Of a DNA stretch of 64,000 bases, positions 1 through 10,612 are shown piece after piece (position 1 is the first letter of the stretch; every line of letters starts with the position of its first letter). Source of the stretch: Nepenthes gracilis (Eukaryota; Streptophyta; Magnoliopsida; Caryophyllales; Nepenthaceae); assembly GCA_033239525.1 (NCBI GenBank), contig BSYO01000003.1, positions 25,847,540 through 25,911,539 on the forward strand, given 5' to 3'. The translations under genes and the position numbers were made by a program. The notes under the pieces were generated by a model. It did not search any database, had not been told where the DNA came from, and worked only from the letters and a program-made list of their open reading frames with translations.

Positions 1-2074
1 TCCTGTAAGCGTATCCATTCCACTAGTCTAAAGGGATAAAATATGAAAACGTGAGTTTAAAGCTCAACAAGTATTATCCTCGTATAAAATAGTACACAAA
101 TCATAGGAAGAGATATCACATAACAACCACGCAAAATAAAACACAATGTCCGTGAAATTCCTGAAAATCGAGGAATAGTCTCGTACTAAATCATCATCCG
201 CATTAAATCATCCCTTCGGGATACAATATATAAATCGCGATCCGATAAAATCTCATAGACGATATCATATCATATAATTCGAGTACACAAAGGCTGGAAC
301 CGTCACCACATCCGTGTGGGACACATACCATCGTCCGGATCTAAATCTCATCACGCAGAAATCGAGAGAAGACTGTCGGAACTAAACCATAAATCAAAAC
401 ACGTTTCGGATTTATCATATATTTATACGTACGAGACATTTCTATCGCCCAACTGTTGGCCAATCAGTGTATCTTAAAATCATCATCTACCCAAATACAT
501 GCATGAACTATAAAGCATGAGCAAAATCAGAGCACCAAAGTAAATAATACAAACTTGAGGAAGGGCTATCATCGTCCGATAACTACAACTATATCGGCTA
601 CGATTTAGGCTAGTAGCTCAAGGCCATTCATGTACTCTGTCTCTAATAGATAAGGAACTTACTCAATATATTTTACCACCCGCGATTTTGGGTGCAATAT
701 TAAATTTTTGTTATACATTGGGACGTTCAAATATATTAGTTTCGTCAATTTTTTACGATTGTTCTATTTAAATACACAGTGGGGCAGGTCAGCTACTAAA
801 CGTTTCAACATTTCTTCCCACGGAAGAAGCCTTATCATATACGTCCCCGTCGGGACTAAGCTTTTCCGTTGGGAGCGGTACCAATATCTCATACCTCGGA
901 TCACATATAATGACCCATTGGGTCTCGGACCACCATGGTCCCGCAGTGATCTCGCCCCCGGCAGCATTCGTGATTAATGCAAGCCCTGGTTCATGGTTCC
1001 ACAGTATACAGATACACAAATATACATATATACTGTCCGGGTATCCGAAAACCCTCCAAATCAGAAATATAATTGTAAAACTACCGCACAACTGATAAAA
1101 TATATATGCATGTATATAATTAATAAATTGGGTGTATATAAAAATACATGCATATTAGTAAAATCTCGCACAGTATTCAAAATGTATAAAAAATTAAATC
1201 AGATCAAGAATATAGCTAGAGGATACTTGTCTTAACATTATACTCCGCTGATTTGAAGAAATGATGTCTCGAAGCACTCTAATCGGGCATTTCTCCCTCC
1301 TCTGCAGCGTCATTTCTTTGTCATCTCCACGGGGTTCTCTTCCGGCGCGCTCCACCACCGCGCCGCCGCCTCCCGCAACCGTTGTTGCTGCTGCCACCTG
1401 CGTGGCGGACGCTGGCCATCCCGGCGTCGCCTCGCGGCACCATTGTCGCTGCTCTGCCGCCTCCCTCTCTCTGTCCTCGAGCGGCCTCCTTCTCTAGCGC
1501 AGCTTCTCTCTCTTTCTCTAGCGTCGACCTTTGCCACACACATGACTCAACCTCTTATGCGGTCACCGCTACCACCGCGGCCACCGATGCCACCATTATT
1601 GCCCGGAACGGCCATCGTTGACTCTTCCAGCATCGATTCCCTCACGCAACGCAGCCTCCGCCTCAGCCCGTGACCACCTAGGCCTCACCCGCGAGCCACT
1701 GTCGCTGCTGAACTCCTCCTCTTCCTTCCCCTCCTCCCTCTCTCCTCTTCTTCTTCCTCCTCCTCCTTTCCACGCGAAACCCTAATCTCCCGCACTCTCT
1801 CTCCCGACTCCCTCTACCTTCTCTCTTCCCATTCCTTTCTTTTTCTTTTATTTTATTTATCTTTTATATTATTATATCTATATATATAGCCTTTATTAAA
1901 TTCTAAAACCTAAATCGGTTTTCGGACAACAGTACGGGCGCACTCGGGACACCACTCAGAAATTTCGATCATTCCTCAAAAAGTCATAATATTTTAATTT
2001 ATTTTTATCACATCCAAAATACCCAAAATTAAAATTAATATTAAAATAATCCAAACGGGATCCGAAATATTACA
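1..2074 (-). mobile_element. LTR retrotransposon family A, reverse LTR (runs off window start)
   Basis: Read on the minus strand it begins at 2074 with TGTAATATTTCGGATCC, matching the start of the complete family A LTR at 8416 (TGTGATATTTCGGATCC). It follows the same order: U3, TATA-like AT stretch near 1860-1890, pyrimidine/GC-rich leader (1270-1830), a CAGATCTG-like box, then the hairpin box at 53-67. The 3' end lies beyond the window, so solo LTR and full element cannot be told apart. It interrupts an older A copy at 2075. Short reading frames in the GC-rich leader are not genes. Confidence 0.8.
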
Positions 2075-2797
2075 ATAATAAAACCCGCATAAGAACTCAT
2101 CAGATATAAATTTGGATAAACATAATACATAATCTGCTATCCAACACATCGCAAAGGGGTATCCAAATATACAACTCTAATATTTCTCATACAAAGATTA
2201 GAGCCATCATCCGACCATAAATAATAACGATAATACATCCATGGGATCAGAAACATACCCAACATAATAATTTCACTCGCCGATAGAGATATTCGAGCCA
2301 AATCACGTTCGAACTCCTACAAGAGTATCCATGTAACTTGTATGAAGGGATAAAATATGAAAACGTCAGCTTAGAGCTCAGCAAGTATTATATATATGTA
2401 AACAGTGCATATAAATCAGATGAAAGGGATAACAATCACAACTGTGTCAAAATAAAACACAAGGTTCGTGAAATCCCTGAAAACCGATGAGATGTGCATG
2501 ATATATTCCGTTTGGGATATAATCATAATAAATAATGATCCGGTTAAATATCATACACGATATCATATCATATGATCTAAGGTCACATAGGCCGCAACCA
2601 CCACCACATCTGTGTTTGTCACATACCATCTTCCGAATCTAATCTCATACTGTAGAAATCGAGAGAAAACCATTGGAAATAAAACATAGGTCAAAACACG
2701 TTTCAAATTTATTTCATATTTATACGTACGAGACATTACTATCTCCCAAGTGTGGGTCAATTTATTTATCTACTATATTCCAGATAGATATAATTAT
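2075..2797 (-). mobile_element. Older family A LTR fragment (3' part), reverse
   Basis: Minus-strand sequence matches the last third of the family A LTR, from the GTCTCGTACG region (about 2730) through the hairpin box near 2350-2390 to the GCGGGTTTTATT region at 2090. It is broken on one side by the A LTR ending at 2074 and on the other by the family B LTR starting at 2798. It is an older insertion that served as target for both. Confidence 0.7.
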
Positions 2798-3840
2798 TGT
2801 GACGGAACAGATTTTTTTTTGATTCCGTCATTCGTAACATAATTGAAAACCCAACTAAACCAGTTAGGTGCAACACAGGATCACAGATGCCATCTAGGAC
2901 CCATATTCCTTTAACCATAATAAGTATAGCAGAAGTCATTCTAACACCTGCGGGAGCATTCATACTCATTCCAAAATATTCATTTTCGATGACATAGCCA
3001 AAAATGTTTAACCATAGAAGTCCATTAAAGCATTACAATAATATTTCTCCCAAAATAAGCTTCCGAGGTCTTTGATAATCCTTCGGACAAGTTCTAATCA
3101 CTCCAACTCGTCAGGCACAGGCTCTAAAGCTTCATCTGTAGGGAAAAAATATAAAACAGTGAGTTGAGACTCAGCAAGGTACATGCACATGAACTGTAAA
3201 ATGGTTATTCCCAAACGATCATATAACCATACTGGACCAGAACGTTCAATCAATACATCATCTGGAAAAATAGTAAAAGCGTGCTATAACGATATCAAAC
3301 CTTATGCTTCATAAATCAGTACGCTATAAACTGTAAAATAATAAACTGTAAACTTGACAATACGTGGTAAACTGAAATAATAACCTATTATCTTTTCACT
3401 GTACGATTCATTATCATCATTTTACTATAATATAGTATATCGGTAAAACGGTACTTTATATTATTTTCCTCCTTGTACAAAGTCCCGAGGACGGCTATCA
3501 TTACCTCGGTGTACCAAGCCCCGAGGACGGCTATCATTCCCTCCTTGTACCAAGCCCCGAGGATGGCTATCACTCCCTCTTTGTACCAAGCCCCGAGGAT
3601 GACTATCATTCCCTCCTTGTACCAAGCCCCGAGGACGGCTATCATTACCTCCGTGTACCAAGCCCCGAGGACGGCTATCATTCCCTCCATGTACCAAGCC
3701 CCGAGGACGGCTATCATTCCCTCCTTGTACCAAGCCCCGAGGACGGCTATCATTACCTCCGTGTACCAAGCCCCGATGACGGCTATCATTCATCTTTTTA
3801 TTAAAAACTCCTTTTTAAAATCAGACTTTCGTAATATATC
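2798..3840 (-). mobile_element. LTR family B, reverse
   Basis: Its low edge TGTGACGGAAC is the reverse complement of the end of the forward B copy at 26770 (GTTCCGTCACA). The two copies share a T-rich/A-rich run next to the end, the stretch at 2880-2930 (26650-26690 in the other copy), and the hairpin box (3160-3173 here, 26410-26423 there). The high edge is not sharp. The 36-bp minisatellite at 3470-3790 is an expansion inside this copy. Confidence 0.65.
3470..3790. repeat. Minisatellite, about 9 copies of a 36-bp unit
   Basis: Direct repeats of a 36-bp unit with core CCAAGCCCCGAGGACGGCTA, differing by a few substitutions (GAGGACGG/GAGGATGG, CTCC/CTCT/TACC). Because 36 is a multiple of three, several frames stay open here, but these are repeat artefacts and not genes. 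The forward B copy holds only one related unit (25890-25930), so the array expanded in this copy. A 46-bp relative lies at 31205-31420. Confidence 0.85.
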
Positions 3841-3889
3841 TTTAGCTATCTTACATGAAGAATTCCCTTGGTACGGTCGGCACATACTT

Positions 3890-4930
3890 TCGGAAATAGT
3901 GAGCAAGTTCCTAATCTATAGGAGACAGAGTACATGGATGGCCTTGAGCTACTGGCCTAATTCGTAGCCGATATATAGCCGTGGTTACGACGAGGTAACC
4001 CTTCCTCAAGTTGGTATCATTGATCTTTGATTCTCCGATTTCGCATGCTTTGCTTTGTATTTCGACGTATTTGGGTGTACCGTGATTTGAGATACATGGT
4101 TTGGCCCATGGATGGGCGATAGAATGTCTCGTGCGTATTGACGTGATAAACCCGAACGTGTTTTGATTTATGTTTTAGTTCCTAGTTTTCTCTTGATTTA
4201 CGCATTATGAGTTTCTGATCGACGACGGTATGTCTCCCCACGTGGATGTGGTGACGGCTTGACGCGTGTAACCTCGGATCATATGATATGATATCGCCTA
4301 CTTAGATTTTACCGATCGTGATTTATATGATTTTGTCCCTAAGGACGAGTTAATGCGGACGACGATTTAGTACGAGACATCTCCTCGATTTTCGTGGATT
4401 TCACGCGGTTGTGTGTTTTGTTTTACGTGATTGCTATGCGATATCCCTACTTCGATTTATGAGTACCGCTTTTATACGATGATGCTTCTTGAGCTCTAAG
4501 CTCACGTTTTCATGTTTTATCCCTTCGGACTAGTGGCATGGATACGCTTGCAGGAGCTCGGACGTGATCGGGCCTCGGATATTCCTTTTCGCGCAGTGAA
4601 GATGCTATATTTGGTATATCGGTCTCGAGGATATGTTATGATTATTATTTATGGCCGGATGGTGGCCTTGATCATTGTATGCGAAATGTTGGAGTTATTG
4701 CATTATGTGGATGAGTTGTTGTAAATTTGGATACCTCCCTTGCGATCATGGTTAGCAGTGTCGTATTATGTTTGTCCGGATTTTATCCGATGAGATCTTG
4801 TGCGGGTTTTATTTATTTTGGGTCCCGCATGTGTTTGATTGTCACATCCGGGATGGGTTATTGTTGTTGATGGAAATCTTATTATTGATTTTATTTTTTG
4901 ACTACAGATATTGTGGTCCCGGCCGTGGCA
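3890..4930 (+). mobile_element. 5' LTR fragment of the family A element
   Basis: Matches 9560-10612 of the 3' LTR nearly throughout, including the hairpin box TGAGCTCTAAGCTCA (4490-4504) and the end GGCCGTGGCA at 4930. The first ~1.1 kb expected of this LTR (U3, TATA, leader) is missing. The sequence from 3840 to 3890 belongs to neither family clearly. Confidence 0.75.
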
Positions 4931-4931
4931 G

Positions 4932-4946
4932 TTGGTATCGCAGAAA
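4932..4946 (+). other. Degraded primer-binding site
   Basis: Directly after the LTR end, TTGGTATCGCAGAA resembles the initiator-Met tRNA site TGGTATCAGAGC with substitutions. Its position immediately 3' of the 5' LTR supports the role. Confidence 0.55.
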
Positions 4947-5499
4947 AGATCGTAAGGAGAGGTGTTTTTGGGTCATCTCGGATGAGAAATTGATTGAATA
5001 TCTTGCGTGATAAGTGTAGCCTCTGGTAAAGAATGGAAGTTTGGGTCGTTAATATTTGAATTCGACTCGGGAAGTCGGTTAATAGGTTGTGTTGTGTCGT
5101 GGGAGCGATGTTTTGAATGTTTCGATTCAGTAGCCAGATGTGAGTTTGGTTGCTTTGTGAAGGATGGTTTGTTATAGGCAAGATGGAGAGTCCTTCGAAT
5201 GATTGAATGTGAGCCGATTTGAAAAATTTTGGGATGTTTAATCTCAATTAAGGCTTGAATTGAACTTTAGAAAGTCGAGGAGGTGTTCGAGGTTTCTGAC
5301 AGTTCAAATGAAGTTTTGTCTATTACCCATAAGTTAGAGAGTGAGGCAAGCCAGTGGTAGGCTTCTCGGTGCCGTATTTCACTTCTTATGATGTTTAGTA
5401 GAGGCAATTGTTGAAAATTTCTCTCCGTTTGGCATTCGGGATAGTAAGAAAGGTGAATTTAGTTGGTGAAGGCACAGATTAAGTTTGTGACCTTTGAGA

Positions 5500-7080
5500 T
5501 TATATGTAAATGTTGTATGTTTTCCTAATTTTTAGAGCGAGCTTTGATAAAGTTTATCCCTGATGGGTAAACCTTTGATCTGTTAAGTTTGTAGACTCTG
5601 ATGTCCGATTTGAGTTTGTTGATATCAATGATTGACTGAACTGATCTTATTTGATAAACCGGACCTTGATGTGATATTAGGAATAACTCGGTTGGCGAGT
5701 CGCCATATTAGTATGAGGAAGAATATTCTGATTTACAATTTGGGCTATGAATTTTGAATATGAGGAAGAGCTGATCGAGAAGTGATGAAATCGATATCAT
5801 TGTGCCTGCAAGTTAATTGATAAAAATGTGTGCCGAGTTTATTTGGCATATATGCCCTCATCTGGGAGTCGTTATGTGGTCATAAAAAGTTTTCCGGTTG
5901 TATGATAATTCGAGGCTGTTTCTTAGATGAGAAGATTAGCCCAATTGTCTTTTAGCTCAGAGTTGAGGTTGTTCTTGCGAGGTTGTGTCGAGTGACATCG
6001 ATTTTGAGAACTTTGCATAGAGTCGATGAGGCATTGGTTGAGTGCCTTGTGTGGGTGTTAAATGCTTTTGGGATAAGCATGATGAATCTATGAGGTTATC
6101 TATGAATTATTGAAATTTAATTCGTTTGGGAAATAAATTATTTGATAAGCGAATGGCAGGAAATGGTAGGTGATTTGTTTAATCAATGGTTAGTACTCGA
6201 TGTTTTCTAAATCGATCTGTACTTGAAGTATTGTCAATTAAGGATATCGGGAGAATATACCTGAGGTTGCCTTCAAGGTGAAGGTGCGGCTGTTGTGAGC
6301 TTCGGTGATATTTTTGGGTTAGTGATTTTGTTGGCATCTTTTGTGGATCTTGTGAATTGGATCTCTCAGTCATATTTTGAGTCTATTTATGATGACTTCA
6401 TTAATGATATTTTGAATTGTTCGAGGATTTTATGTGGGGTATGAGGTCCGTTTGAGGACTGTCATAGTTGTAAATGGTAGTTTGTGGTTTGCCCAATTGA
6501 AGAGATGTGAGTTTGGTTGGAAGAAATATTGTTTGGGCATGTTGTTTCTTCGATGGCATGCTTGTGAAATTGCAGAAGATTGAAGCGGTGACCGGTTGGG
6601 AAATGCCATCGTTTGTTGCGAAGGTGCGTGATTTCTTGAGTCCGCTTAAATTTGTTAAGCGATTTGTCGAGGGATTCCTTGAGAATCGTAGCGTCAGGGA
6701 CATTGGGCTTAGTAGCTATCGGTGTTCGTTGGAATGATGAGTATAAGGGGAGCTTTCTAGAAATAAAGGACGTATTGTCCGCAAAGTTGATTCGTTGATC
6801 CCGATGGATTAAGTTAAATATGTCGAGATTGTGATGCTTCCGAGGAAGATTTGAGATTGTATTCGATGCAACTTATTTGAGTAGTAGTGGCCTATGGGTT
6901 ACGGCCATTTGAAAGTCTATAATCAAGGTTATTCCACGTATGGATTGAGTTAACAAATTGAGGTCTTTATTTGGAGGATTTAGAAATGTTATTTGTATGG
7001 AGATAGTTGTGGTTCAATTTGATCATAGAGGTTTGAGAAAATTATTTTGGAAAAAGAGTTAATCATCTGGTAACGTAAGC
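5500..7080 (+). pseudogene. Decayed Ty3/gypsy polyprotein (protease, RT, RNase H)
   Basis: Conceptual translation across several frames shows family landmarks between stops. Near 5650-5700 an LDVILG string resembles the retropepsin FDVILGMDWL region. Around 6240-6380 is a battered RT palm region. At 6560-6700 LQKIEAVTGW followed by a RFVEGF string matches the RT thumb/connection (KIEAV..W ... FVEGF). At 6900-7080 RNase H-like remnants are read (LRPFE ... LFWKKRVNH-like). The order PR-RT-RH is that of gypsy elements. Frames are broken by many stops and shifts, so no product is possible. From 7081 to 8400 an integrase would be expected, but nothing readable was seen. Confidence 0.6.
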
Positions 7081-8403
7081 GGGTGGATCGCTTAAGGGCT
7101 ATTATTGGTGATGTTTTGGGTCAAAAGCCTTCAGATTTGATGTGCCATATGTTCATAAGAAAAAGCAGAAGCATGTGAGTCCGTAGCATTTGGTTGTGAG
7201 ATTCGATTTGGATCCTTAGATAGAGAATTTGATTTGAAATCCGGTTTGAGGACGTTGATTTGGTGGTGGTTTTTGTTGAGTCCTGTGATGTTGGAGAAGT
7301 AGCGGCTTTGATTTGATCAGTCTGAAATCTCATGGAGTAGAAGGAGATTTTGTCGACGAAGGAGTAGGTAGGTGGATCTATTCTTTGTCTATGCATATGT
7401 TCTTCAGGATCAGAGTTGCGTTAAGAGTTTGTGCTGCAATGTCTTCTGTCTTCATTTTGAGCAGAGAAGTTGTAGAGTTATCGGTGAGTAAATCCTGCCA
7501 GGATTGGGCTCCGAAGCAAGCTCCTATCTGTGGAAGATGTTTTTGTGAAGATCAAGTGAAGATCCTTTGTTCGAAGGTCATGAGCTAGATGCAATCAAGT
7601 AGAGCCTTGATTGTCGGATGAAAGCTCATGAGAGGGGCCAAGGTTGTCAACAAATCGAGTGGAGTCAGCAGGTGGTCTAAGTTTATAAGGAACCTCGAAG
7701 ATGCTCTATCAGCGGAGTGGCGAGTTGATCATACGTCTCGTGCTTAAAGGTAGAAGCCAAGAGGAAGAAGCCTTCGAGACTTTGTTTTGGTCTGCGTTGG
7801 ATAGCGAGAAATCTTGTGGCATCTTGGATGTTGATGGATGAGTTGATGAAGTCAGTTCCTTGCTTGCTGATCAGAAAATGATTGATCAGAGTTGCGCAGC
7901 GGAATCGTGTGGATTCACGGTTATCAGTTACAAGAATTGATTCGAGAATTCAAGCATGAGATCAGATTTGTAGCCTGAGTGGATGATCGAGAAGAGTGGT
8001 TAGATGTTTCCGAAAGCGTCACGAAGAGAAGAGTTTCAAGTTTCGAGAGTAAGTGCTGGATTGAGGTTGAGGTTCGATAGGACTTTTGAGGTTTTGCAAT
8101 GAATTGGAGAAGCGGCCAGCAGATTGGCGTTGTTCCGAGTTTGGCAGATCGTAATGATGTGTTTTATATATGTATGTTGACAGAAATATGGGTCGATTAT
8201 CGGCATGTGATCGAGTGTGAATTGTTGCTGATTTCGAGAAGCTATTTTATGTTGGGATTTTGATTCCGATATTGGGATAGAAAGATCAGGTGTTGATGAT
8301 CAGATTTTTGGAGAAATCTTTTGATCGAGGTTAAGTTTGGAAGAATTGTTCTTATTTTGTTCAAGGATTGGTATGCGTAAATTTCGAGGACGAAATTTTT
8401 AAA

Positions 8404-8415
8404 AGGAGGGGAGAG
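8404..8415 (+). other. Polypurine tract of the family A element
   Basis: GGAGGGGAGAG lies directly before the TG that opens the 3' LTR at 8416. It is preceded by TTTCGAGGACGAAATTTTT, typical of the end of plant gypsy polyproteins. Confidence 0.8.
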
Positions 8416-8616
8416 TGTGATATTTCGGATCCTAATTGGATTATTTTAATATTAATTGTGATTTTTGGGTATTTCGGACGTAGTGAAAATAAATTATAAT
8501 ATCGTAAAATTTTTAGAAATGATCGGAGGTGCGGAGTGGGGCCCGGTGTGTGCCCGTAACGTTGTCCGGAGGCCGAGATGGGTTTAAAAATAAAAGAAAG
8601 TTATATATATATATAT

Positions 8617-8713
<97 letters not shown>

Positions 8714-10612
8714 GGTAAAAGAAAAAAAAAGAAGAAAGAAAAAGGAAATTGGGGGAAAAGAGGAGAAAAGAATCGGGGAGAGAGAAAGTGAGGGGAAAAA
8801 TGGGGGAATTAGGGTTTGCTGCGCGAAGGAGGAGGAGGAGAAGGAAGAGGAAGGAGGCGGCGGCTATGTGGGTGAACGACAGCGACGGTGACGGGGGTTG
8901 CCGGGAAGGTCAGCGACGGCCGTTCGTGGCGGCAGATGACCGGCGGCAGCAGCGGCCAAGGCGGCGGGAGGCCCTCAGGCGCAGAGAGAGGGGCACGGGA
9001 GGCAGGAGAGAGAAAGGCTCGATTGGAGTGCTTCGGGACATCCTTTCTTCAGATCTGCAGAGTATGATGTTAAGGCAAGTATTCTCCGGCCCTATTCTTG
9101 GTTTGATTTAATTTCCGATGCATTTTGACTACTGTGGGAGATTTTACTGACATGCATGTATTTTTAAATACCCTTAATTTATCAATTGTATACATGCATG
9201 TATATTTTATCGGTTGTGCGGTAGTTTTGTACTGGTATTTATGATTTGGAGGGATTTTGGACACCCGGACGATACATATATGTATGTTGTGTATCCGTAT
9301 ATTGTGGAACCATGAACCAGGCCTTGCACTAACCATGCATGCTGCCAGGGGTAGGATCACTACGTGATTCGAGGCATTGGCTACTTCCGCCGTAAGGAAG
9401 ATGAGGTATTGGCTACTTCCGCCGTAAGGAAGATGAGGTATTGCCCCACCAGTATTTAATTGAGAACCATCGTAAGGAATCGACTTTAAAACTAATACAT
9501 TCTGGACGTCCTAATATATAATAAAAACTTGAGGTTGCACCCCAAAGCCGCGAGTGGTAAAACATAGTGAGCAAGTTCCTAATCTATGGGAGACAGAGTA
9601 CATGGATGGCCTCTGAGCTCTTCCACCTAATTCGTAGCCGATATATAGCCGTGGTTACCTGGACGAGGGTAACCTTCCTCAAGTTGGTATCATTGATATT
9701 TGGTTCTCCGATTTCGCATGCTTTGTATTTCTCGCACGTTTGGGTGTATTGTGGATTTGAGATACGTGGTTTGGCCCATGGATGGGCGATAGGAATGTCT
9801 CGCACGCATCGACGTGATAAACCCTAACGTGTTTTGATTTATGTTTTAGTTCCTACCCGGTTTCTCTTGATTTCAGTATTATGAGTTTTGGATCCCGACG
9901 ACGGTATGTGTCCCCACGTGGATGTGGTGACGGTTCATGACGTATGTGACCTCTGATCATATGATATGATATCGTCTTCATAGATTTTACGGATCGTGAT
10001 TTATATGATTTTGTCCCGGCGACGAGTTAATGCGGATCGACGATTTAGTACGACATCTCCCTCGATTTTCAGGATTTCACTGGACATTGTGTTTTGTTTT
10101 ACGGATTGCTATGCGATATCCCTACTTGATTTATGAGTACTGCTTTTATACGATGATGCTTGGCCGAGCTCTAGGCTCACGCGTTTTCATGTTTTATCCC
10201 TTCGCACTAGTGGCATGGATACGCTTGCGGGAGCTCGGGACGTGATCGGGCTCGGATATTCCTTTTGGCGAATGGAGATGCTATATTTGGTATATTTCTG
10301 GTCTCGAGGATATGTTATGATAATTATTTATGGCCGGATGGTGGCCTTGATCATTGTATGCGAAATGTTGGAGTTATTGCATTATGTGGATGAGTTGTTG
10401 TAAATTTGGATACCTCCCTTGCGATCGTGGTTAGCAGGTCGTGTATTATGTTTGTCCGGATTTTTATCCGATGAGATCTTGTGCGGGTTTTATTTATTTT
10501 GGGTCCTGCATGTGTTTGATTGTCACATCCGGGATGAGTTATTGTTGTTGATGAAAATCTTATTATTGATTTTATTTTTGACCTGCGTATATTGTGGTCT
10601 CGGGCCGTGACA
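8416..10612 (+). mobile_element. Complete 3' LTR, family A (2197 bp)
   Basis: Begins TGTGATATTTCGG after the polypurine tract and ends GGCCGTGACA. Internal order: U3; TATA-like run near 8600 with a (TAA)n expansion; purine-rich and GC-rich leader 8720-9020 with a TTAGGGTTT telobox-like string at 8811; AGATCTGCAGAG box at 9052; donor-like AAG|GCAAGT at 9072-9080; hairpin at 10166-10178; AG at 10209. It is the reference copy for family A. The 120-residue open frame at 8749-9111 is low-complexity leader and not a gene. Confidence 0.85.
8617..8712. repeat. (TAA)n microsatellite
   Basis: About 32 uninterrupted trinucleotide units directly downstream of the TATA-like run of the A LTR. The related LTR ending at 2074 has only a short AT stretch at this place, so the expansion is specific to this copy. 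Confidence 0.95.

Larger units (their letters stand above)
3890..10612 (+). mobile_element. Ty3/gypsy-type LTR retrotransposon, family A (decayed, truncated 5' LTR)
   Basis: Layout: 5' LTR fragment (3890-4930), degraded primer-binding site, decayed polyprotein region (4931-8400), polypurine tract, and complete 3' LTR (8416-10612). The order protease, RT, RNase H is that of metavirid (Ty3/gypsy) elements, although every frame is broken by stops. The 5' LTR lacks its U3, probably through deletion or a rearrangement with the neighbouring B LTR. The right end abuts a reverse family C LTR. Confidence 0.75.

Noticed and set aside
1194..1673. Overlapping frames in GC-rich sequence on both strands
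   Set aside because: Low-complexity Pro/Arg/Ser-rich translations in the leader of an A LTR; the equivalent regions at 8749-9111 and 41224-41624 give unrelated proteins.
3470..3790. CRISPR-like direct repeats
   Set aside because: Units are contiguous with no unique spacers and the context is a plant LTR; this is a minisatellite.
3388..3967. Open frames of 110-164 residues on both strands
   Set aside because: They are generated by a 36-bp tandem repeat, whose length is divisible by three; no domain and no gene context.
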